Source: Spirogloea muscicola | Taxonomy: Eukaryota; Streptophyta; Zygnematophyceae; Spirogloeales; Spirogloeaceae | Assembly (NCBI GenBank): GCA_009602725.1 | Contig: WELB01000308.1 | Span: 1 to 64,000 of the forward strand | Reading direction: 5' to 3' | Length of the DNA: 64,000 nt | Shown here: positions 56,151 through 64,000 of the stretch, in pieces | Layout: every line of letters begins with the position of its first letter | Numbering within the stretch: position 1 is the stretch's first letter | Made by a program: the position numbers and the translations under genes | Notes under the pieces: model-generated | Databases searched by the model: none | What the model was told of the DNA's origin: nothing | The model's input: the letters and a program-made list of their open reading frames with translations, nothing else

Positions 56151-57434
56151 CTCAGGGCAGGCCCAGGATGGGGTGCTCTACGGCGGCTCGCTGCAGCCAG
56201 GGCGCGGCCCCTGGCGGCGGCCCTCCGCTTCTGCCTCGACGCGATCCAGGTGACCGCCACCTTCTCGGCGCGCTCTCGCACGGACGCCGCCGCCGCCGCC
56301 GCCGCCAACTGTTGCGGCTCGGGACGCCGCTAGCCGCGACAGGGAGGCGACTGCAGAGAGCGACTAGTGCCACAATCAGCGGGACGTTGCTGGCCGCCAG
56401 CGGGGCACCGTCGGCGGGAAAGGGAGAGAGCGCGCAATGGAACGAGTCAGACGCTAAGGCGAGCCACTGCCGTTCAGGCCATAACATTTTGCCAGGGATG
56501 GGGCTACACAATGTCAAGCCCGTGGCTGAAAGGGGCTCAGGTAACTTGCAGCTGGAGAAGGGGGCGGGGTCTCTGCGAAGCCCATCTGCAAAACGTCATC
56601 CACTGCTCTAGACTGACATCTTGCAGCTTCCGCCCTCTCCATGTGAAGATATTATGATTTCTGCGTGCGCTTGATTATCTGTGCCCACTGTCCAGCAGCA
56701 AACTCACACGACGCAGGAGGTTGGCATGCAAGTGACACAGCTTGCCACCTTCGCTGTGATGGCTATCATCGGAACGACGACCTTCATAAGTCATAGCCTG
56801 GGCGAGCACGACACTGGCCCATCCATGTGACCTCCAAGAAGTCACGTATTTGAGGACGTCTTCAATAATGTTTTGGAGCAACACTTGCCAGTGCAGCCAT
56901 GTATATACTAATTACTACAAAGGCTTGCTAGCTGGCAATTACCTACATGCACATGTTTGCAACGCAGCAGCTAGTAAGCTGTCAAAAGAATCTGAAGGAG
57001 CTCAGAAGCGTCACACGCCTCCAGCAGAGGCTGGGAGATTGCAGAGGTGCCCCTCTGTAGCTTCTCAGGCATGCCTGCAGCTAACTTGTAGCACATGCCA
57101 GCTCCTTCTATGAACACAGTATGTAGACATTCCAAAGTGGCACCACATTAGGTGCGACTAATGGCACAGCCTATTAGCTACTTAACTCCACATTGTAAGT
57201 GACGCTAGGTGTCTGCTTGACTCTGTCTCTTCTACTAGGCAGGCTCAAGAGAGGGTGCAGATTATGCACCAACAGCTGGTGCTGTCTGAAGGATGACTTC
57301 GCTTGCGCGAAGTTCTTCCCCCAAGTCAATCTTCTGTTGAAGCTGCGAAGGGTGATTGGACCATAGCATGCACAGTGTGACTGAAGCATTGCCACGGTCT
57401 TCTGTACGTCCTAATGGGTGCACTGGTTTCAAAC
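56151..57434. other. Intergenic between tandem minus-strand genes
   Basis: The left part is the GC-rich promoter of ARG1; from about 56650 it becomes AT-richer and presumably holds the 3' UTR of the GH31 gene. No domain-bearing ORF is seen. Confidence 0.4.
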
Positions 57435-60400
57435 TCAGCAGCTGATTGTAGGAACAGCTTCTGATGGTTGTATGGAGTCAGCCACAAATGCGACGGCCTG
57501 GGCTAGATCTGGCATACTTGATGGGCTGGCCTTGACACGCCTGAATATGGGAATCTTGTGTAGAGGAGCTGGCAGATCCCGGATCCAGCAGGGGCCCTCG
57601 ATGACTGTTCCATCCGTGCCAAGAAGCTCCATCCATTGACCCCTGCAATCAACGGCAGATCTTGATGTTATAATAGTCTTGGCCTGATAGGCTGGCTTTG
57701 CAGCACCCGTGAGAAAAATAACAGCAGCTAAGCACAGCTAAGCAGCATTTTGTGAGCATTGCCACTGACTGATTGAGCAATAACTGGTGGAGCATGCAAG
57801 TAAGAGGAGCCTGCTGTACGGTGCCTACTTGGGCAGGTACACATCCCGCTGCTTCTGCCCCTTCACCACCACTGGGGCAATAATCAAGTCGTCCCCAAGA
57901 GAGAATTGATCTCCTATTGAGAAGGTCTGCAATATAAACACCCCCGCAATGAGTCAGTCTTGCAGCAAGACAACAGTGACTACTGAAGTACAGCACAGTG
58001 CTGGTTGACTACAAAGCAACAACATTGCTTTACCTCATGATCCTCAGGGTCAAGCCACCACATTGGCCGACAAACAGGAGAGAGTGCTTTGCAAGCGTCC
58101 TCCATCAGCGAGACGATTGGCTGCACCATTGTCTTTCTTATCTGAAAGAGCAATCAAGAGCGCCTCAGTGCCCTAGCCAATGGGTAACCGCAAGATATAG
58201 CAGAAAGGCTATGAGAATTCTGCACATTGAGATACAGAATTCAAAGCTCAGTGCTCGCGTCATTCTCATGTGCTGCCGGTTAGGCATAAGCAGGTTCCTT
58301 ACCTCCATGACAGACTGACAAAGCTTCTCCGCCTGCTTGCTCACATCCCAAGGAGGAATAGAGAATTGCATAGCCGGCATGAATGCATTTGCCTGTGCCC
58401 ACCGTACCAAAAGCTCCATGTCTGCAGAATCCATTGAAGACATGTGATCAGACAAGGAAAGACATGTTCAGCAGCAAAAGTCTCCAGCTGAATACAGATC
58501 TGAAGCGCCTGCTCTCTATATCTCTCACCTGGCTTACGTCCAAAGTATCCGTTCCCACCAATCATGTCCGGCAAACAGAAAGGATATCCTAACAAGCCCG
58601 ATGTGAGCAGGGTTGGGATCACACTACGCAACCCATTCCCTGAACTCCACGTTGAGAATCTGCATGAAGCAATCAGATAGCCAGGGTCACTTCTGTGCTG
58701 TAGAAGCCCTTTCCAGTCAGTGACTTGATAAAACTTGACTTGACTCCTTATAACCAATCTCCAAGGCAATGCACAAGAAGGATCAGATAACATCCGCAAA
58801 ACAAATCTCCAAGACAAAGCACAAGAAGGATAAAAATTAAAGCACTTGATAGCATGTGCACATCCTTATGTTGGCTAGCCTCTTGCTCAGCCTCTGTGGC
58901 CCAATTACAAGGAGCAAGAACTCACCTGTCTCCCATGCGAGTCAAAAGAGGTACACTGTTGGTACGATGGCCAGTTCGCACCTCAGAGCACGGGAAGTTG
59001 GAAGCCACCTCCTGAAAACAATGACAAATACAGATAACAACTGCATCATCAATGGCAACCCTTTTCAATAGGTATTGCAGACAAGGCTTAGTCTACATTT
59101 ATGGACGGGTCGGTGGCAACCAAGAACATGAACAACCACTTGCCTCCTGATATTGTCAATCTTACACTCGCATTCCATTGCGGGCCATGTCACATATGTC
59201 CCCAACATCACTCAGCAGGGATCTTTCAGTGGCCAGCAGCATCCTGCTTAGTAAGCTTTCTTGAGCCTTGCACTTGGGAGACGTGCAGACTGAGAACAGG
59301 ATACACTTGGACTGACGTGAACATAGAGGCGCGTGTATTCAATGGGCGTTGATATTGGTTGAAAGCTCCGGAACTTTCTTGGCAAAAAGCACGGCTCTCC
59401 AGCGTCAAACTTGAAGCCATCAATGCTCACGTCCTCTTGAAGCTTTTTTAAACGCTGCACAAACCTGCAATGCACATATGCAGAATTCAGCAGCAAGGTG
59501 GTGCAACTGGACATGTCAAGCACTAGCTCTGAACTGCCTCTGCACATTCAGTGACTGGAATTTCTGAGGCAAAGCAAGTATGCACTTGGCAAGCTGCTAA
59601 AAACTTATAGAAGCTGCTCAAAAAGCAGCTCAAAGACTCAGTGTCTAGACACTCTACTTCAAGGACAGATTTTGCGCACCATTCTACAGCTTCAGGGTTA
59701 GTCACATCCAAAGCTGCTGCCGGCACGGGCTGCCACCTGAAAATGAAAGGAAGGACAAAAGTCTGGCTGCATCAGAACCACGACTGGCAAGATGCCTTAG
59801 AAGAAGCGCAAGCTGAGGCCCACAAGTTAAGCTTAGAATGCCAAACAAAAGACATTGATGAGGCACTTACCAGCGAAAGAAGCCTTGCTTCAAACCAAAA
59901 GTGGCTGGAGCATCTGATTTGATAAAGTAGCCCCTGGGACACCAGACAATAATGCTGAGAATCTTGTGCTGTTGCGGTTGTGATGTTGTAAGACCAATTG
60001 AAGCGTCCGTACAAATGTATAACAATAGCATCCACAAGTAGGTCAGCAGGCTTGCGCAGAGTATGTTCCCTACTTTGGAGAACCCTCTTTATAAGCCTCT
60101 GATGACTCCTCCGCGAATGGCATCACCCAGACAGTCACCTTGAAGCCCAGGGCATGAAGTGCATCCACCATTGCCTGCATGTCCAAAGCACACCTCTATT
60201 AAACAGAAACATGTAGAGCAACTTTAGCCAAACCGCACTAGCTCATTGTAATGTCACATTAAGGAAATAAAGACTCAAGTATCATGAAGATGTTAACATC
60301 TAGTCAGATGCACAGTGGAGGTGAGATGCACTGTAGAGGTAAGAAAAACCTTTGGGTCTGGAAATTTCTTTGTATCAAAGGTGAAGTCTCCATATTTAGA

Positions 60401-63341
60401 CTGCAAGCAACAGCCACGACAGACAATCAGGGGTGCTTTAGACCCCGACTGACCCTGGAAATCGAGTACCAACAAATGCATAGACAAAGTCCTGCTCTCA
60501 TTAGTACAAGGTGATCTTCTGCCGGATATCACTGCTTGAAGTGCCAACCTGCCACTTGTCATCAATTTCCATGACAGAACGTTCTAAGCCCCTGGAAACA
60601 ATCTCCTTCGCAAAGGACTCCACCTTTACTTGATTGACCTGCGTACAATGAAAACCGCAGTCTTGGATAAGTTATTACAGCAGTGCAACAAGGTCACATG
60701 AGAAGTAACTTCCTTCCCCCCATGATTCTAGTACATGATGGAGATATTTACCATCCAGGGTTCATGCAGCGTTATGTCACTTCGTCATGCACATGTGTCA
60801 ATGAAAAGTAACAACACCTGCTAAAGAGGAGCTGAAGAAGCAAGACAATGAGCTCACATTGGCATGATAGCGTGCCCACGTGGTCCAGATAGGAGCCTCC
60901 ACTAGCTCTCGAGGTGGTGGGTTTGCAGGAGCATTCAAGGTTCGCAATGCCGCCAGGGTAGCCTCTTTCACATTTTCATGTGCACAGAGAGCAAATCTTA
61001 AAGAAACACTTCGCATTCCTGTAACAACCAGACAGTTTAAACAGGATTGAGAATTACCACAGCACAGTGATAGCTATGACAACGACCTCCATCTGCATGT
61101 CAAAGTCTAGATGTGCTTCGACAAAACAGAAACCCCTTGATAATACCTTGGTTGTTGTCTTCAAGAATTGGTGGCATCCAATCCCTCAAAGGGTGCAGCA
61201 TGTCGTGACAAAAATAGCTGTTCCTCGCCTGCAAATAAAGCTCGTCAATCACAAAGCTTGTACATATCTCTGTCACGAGTCACACACCTACTTGCTACGT
61301 GCATGAACAGGTGCCATGCATATGAGTGAGACAGCCAATCAGGCACGATACACTAACAGCGTAAAGCGAGCCACCTGAATACGAAGTAACCCATCACCAC
61401 TTCCATCGCATCTTGAAGGCAGATACTCCTTTGTCAGATTTTGCACCTTTGAAAGACAATGCACGCAACAAGTAGTCTTGTCTAAGTATAGGAGCTTGTA
61501 CACACTGTCAACAAGCAAGACCCAGCAGAGCTTGAACTTATACAAAAAATACAAAAAAAATGACACAAGCTTTGTGGTTAGGGTTGTACTATACCAGCAT
61601 AATATTAGGCCAAATATTGCAACATATGACTTGCTGCAGTTCTCCTGTTAACAGGTCACATGATGCTCCCTTCTCCCAGTTCTTGCCTATGACTGGCTAT
61701 ATGAGCTATATATTAGCATGATCACTCACTCCAGTCCCCCAGGTTCTTTGGATCCACCCATCATGGGGCCCAGGTACAGGTGCATTCATTCCAACGTGGA
61801 GGAACGGAGTATCTGGATCCGCCAAGACAAGGAGGCCCTTGGATGTCATCCACGGCGGTGCAGTAAGAGTGTTCAACCCATTGGGACCATTGTCGAAGGG
61901 GAAAAAGGGTCCCACCTGTTTATAAAACAGACAGATAATCTTAGATTACCTTACGGTGCAGTTGAGATTGATTGGATGCAACTGCTGCAGCTGTTGTGCA
62001 AGTCAAGCTTCTCTCTACCAACAAGGGATTCTGTCTGATGCACGTCTGATAGCAGATGCCCTTGTAGAATGTGTCTGAAGCCAATATCAAGATAAGTGCT
62101 CCATATCTAGTACCTCAAAAGTGGCAACGTTGAGAGGCCAGTGCTGCTTCATAAAATGACCACCGCCGAACCAATGTCCAGAGGACTGCATGTCTAGGAC
62201 CAACTCTGCCATCTCCACATCTACAGCTCGGTGTTTGATGCTGTACTCCATGATAAAGCCCTCCTCCAATTTCTGGCAATTTAAATAGAGTGTGAGCTTG
62301 AGAACACACAATACGACAAAGTATAGAGACATCTGCAACTGCTTTCAGAGCTGTGATCTGTACACAGCATAACTCCAATTCGCTACTCCTCAACTGGGCA
62401 AATTGAGTGACATGGACGTACTGTTGCCCAGTCGTGGTCAGTGCCAGCAGCATCACGGTTTGACAGGTCCTTGAGATTCGAGCCAGCTGGCAGTACTCGT
62501 AAAGCTGCTCCATCAGACCAGCTGACTTCAATTGCACCAGTCTTTGCATCCAAAAGTTGCACCGCAAAGCCGGACAAGGATGACCTTCCAGACTTGGGAG
62601 GTTGCACCTGCTCCACGTTTTTAAGATTCAATTACAAGCTGACGAGGTAGCAAGTGTGTGAAAGACATGGATGAATGTCTCCTAGCAGGTAATGTGGTTG
62701 CTTAATCACAACACCCAAGCATGTCATGCAGTCTCCCAACACACCCAAGCATGTCATGCAGTCTCCCAAAGCTCACAGTCACATTGAGTGATACCTCGTT
62801 CATCTGAATTTGAGGAAGGCAGCAGAAGTGGAGAGAGGCGTGAATGACAGAACGTACCCTTCCAGACGAGACAAGTACATCCTGATGTTTCTTGTGACCA
62901 TGTAATTCAAATCTGCCATCCTGATAGATTCTCAACCTTGTCATCCCCTGTGATACTTCAACCCAGCCCTTTTCAATCACCAGATTAGGCCGGGAATTGA
63001 CAGCCACTTCAATCTCTGCAGCAAATATCACCTGCTCTTCCAGAGCCTCCAGCATGGCAGTCTCGTTTAGAAGACCATTACAACTTGGCAGAACCACCTC
63101 CAAGGGCTTCTGCTCTAGGGGCGTGACGTCCGTAGGCGAAGCTGTAGCAGAATTGTTCTCGGCTAATAAGCATCGAGGTGCTACACTCCTTGCTGAAGCC
63201 CTTAGCACTGCCCTCCGTGTCAGAGACGGCTGGAATGTGACCCTTTTGCCATATAACTGAGACAAAGGACTCCCTGTCCTTTGCAAGGCTCCTTGCACAG
63301 ACAGATAAGGGACTCGCCAGGCCAATTGTAGCAGTCGCCAT
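57435..63341 (-). CDS. Glycoside hydrolase family 31, MYORG-like
   Basis: Retaining alpha-glycosidase of GH31; the closest remembered relative is animal MYORG (KIAA1161), an alpha-galactosidase. Roughly 19 exons. Blocks in order: EVAVNSRPNLVIEKGWVEVS (about 62970), SSLSGFAVQLLDAKTGAIEV (about 62560), SSGHWFGGGHFMKQHWPLNV (about 62150), FDNGPNGLNTLTAPPWMTSK (about 61860), LRFALCAHENVKEATLAAL (about 60980), APIWTTWARYHANVNQVKVE, FTFDTKKFPDPKAMVDALHA, LGFKVTVWVMPFAEESSEAY, the nucleophile motif DGFKFDAGE (about 59415), RTGHRTNSVPLLTRMGDR with acid/base Asp (about 58930), FSTWSSGNGLRSVIPTLLTS, CLPDMIGGNGY, ANAFMPAMQFSIPPWDV (about 58350), PMWWLDPEDHETFSIGDQFS, LGDDLIIAPVVVKGQ and KIPIFRR, with stop at 57435. 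Catalytic residues are intact. N-terminus uncertain: the frame before the first conserved block has no ATG, while the ATG at 63341 (MATATIGLASPLS) is in another frame, so a missed intron or a base error is likely. Confidence 0.92.
62711..62769. repeat. 30-bp tandem duplication in a GH31 intron
   Basis: Two adjacent 30-bp units (ACACCCAAGCATGTCATGCA...) differing only at the last base, within an intron of the minus-strand GH31 gene. Confidence 0.9.
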
Positions 63342-63890
63342 CTTCGCCGACCTTTCGGCAAGGGTCAATCGCCCAAAGATCACGGTTCCTGCAGTTGATT
63401 GCTGGAGTTCCGCTTGTCGGTTGTCACTGGGCTAGGCTAGGCCTCGAGAACGAGCAAGCAGTCAGCAGCCTGGCGTGCAGCCAACTGCAACGGAAGAAGA
63501 CGATCGAGCAGCCGGAGCGGGAGATTGTTGTCGTGGAGCGGCCGCAAGGGCAGGCGGCGGAGGCTCTGCCGGCTGCTGGGGACTATCCGGCCGCAAGTGG
63601 ATCTGCGCTGAGCCGCCTCTTGGCTTCGAAGGCGCAATCGGCGCAGCGGGAGCCCGACGTCGGCAGCGCTCTCGCGGACGGGGCCAAGGCTTGGGGGAGG
63701 GGCGGGGAGAGGCGACGGCGGGGCAGCCGCGCGAGGCCCGCGAGCCACCGCCGCGGTGGTGGAGAGCTCTGGTGGCGGGAGGGGTGGCCGGCGGGGGGCC
63801 CTCCTCCCTCCTCCCTCCTCTCAGGCTTGGATAAGCACCCCGCTCCCGTCACCGCCGCCGTGGCCGCGGCGAGCCCCGGCCTCGGGCCTC
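63342..63890. other. GC-rich upstream region of the GH31 gene
   Basis: Probable promoter and 5' UTR of the GH31 gene, GC-rich from about 63530. The long frames on both strands lack domains. An upstream exon of GH31 could lie here but none joins convincingly. Confidence 0.35.
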
Positions 63891-64000
63891 CAGAGAAGAA
63901 GAAACTGCTCGCCCAATGAGAATAGGGGCTGGAAATGCCAGCCCAAAAAAGAAGCAACAAAGGACGAGAAGGGGGCCAGGGGATGCGCTAAGAAAACAAG
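63891..64000 (-). mobile_element. LINE 3' end, family 3, cut by the window edge
   Basis: Minus-oriented UTR with CTCGCCCAATGAGAATAGGG, hairpin GGGCTGG-aaatg-CCAGCCC at 63926-63944 and the tail AGGACGAGAAGGGGGCCAGG, as at 32890-32965 and 33490-33560. The element continues beyond the window. Confidence 0.65.

Noticed and set aside
1-64000. CRISPR array, bacterial operons, rRNA or tRNA genes
   Set aside because: No regularly spaced direct repeats, no Shine-Dalgarno-led gene clusters, and no rRNA or tRNA signatures; the window is intron-rich eukaryotic DNA.

Overview
This looks like nuclear DNA from a green-lineage eukaryote, either a green alga or an early-diverging streptophyte. Nearly every gene is cut into exons of about 50-350 bp by GT-AG introns of about 70-250 bp, and first exons and promoters are extremely GC-rich. 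The gene content also fits: a plant-type aspartic protease, an ARG1-type J-protein, a DUF716/TMEM45 membrane protein, a plant-style CENP-C ending just after its signature motif, a betaine-lipid methyltransferase and a eukaryotic CDP-diacylglycerol synthase. I cannot name the species. Exon edges were read by eye from GT/AG sites, reading phase and remembered family sequences, so coordinates of spliced genes are outer limits.

Layout. 0.9-6.5 kb (+): aspartic protease with an unusual proline-rich and glycosylated C-terminal extension. 7.5-11.1 kb (-): CDP-diacylglycerol synthase. 11.1-13.6 kb: an N gap and LINE debris. 13.7-15.7 kb (-): soluble inorganic pyrophosphatase with a long Ser/Asp-rich tail. 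15.8-17.5 kb: LINE debris. 17.9-27.1 kb (-): importin-9. 28.0-29.8 kb (+): BtaB-like betaine-lipid methyltransferase. 30.5-32.8 kb (-): YjbQ/UPF0047 protein with a 141-bp MITE in an intron. 32.9-38.1 kb: nested non-LTR retrotransposons, including one copy that keeps RT and endonuclease domains. 38.4-40.2 kb (+): CENP-C. 40.6-41.4 and 43.0-44.5 kb (-): two related single-pass membrane proteins. 45-47.3 kb: more LINE 3' ends. 47.7-50.0 kb (-): RRP36. 50.4-51.7 kb (+): TMEM45/DUF716 protein. 52.8-56.0 kb (-): ARG1-type J-protein. 57.4-63.3 kb (-): GH31 glycosidase of the MYORG-like group. 63.4-64 kb: GC-rich sequence and a LINE 3' end.

The genes are unrelated housekeeping and membrane genes and do not form one pathway. 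CDP-diacylglycerol synthase and the BtaB-like enzyme both belong to glycerolipid metabolism, but nothing links them in the sequence. Several neighbours are divergent (importin-9/BtaB, RRP36/TMEM45) and share short GC-rich intergenic promoters.

The most interesting signals are: an extracellular module apparently shared by the protease tail and the 43-kb membrane protein; a BtaB domain without its usual BtaA partner; several restriction-like-endonuclease LINE families that share a C-terminal peptide tail and a 3'-UTR hairpin and often lie inside one another's 3' ends; and a pyrophosphatase with a roughly 150-residue extra tail.
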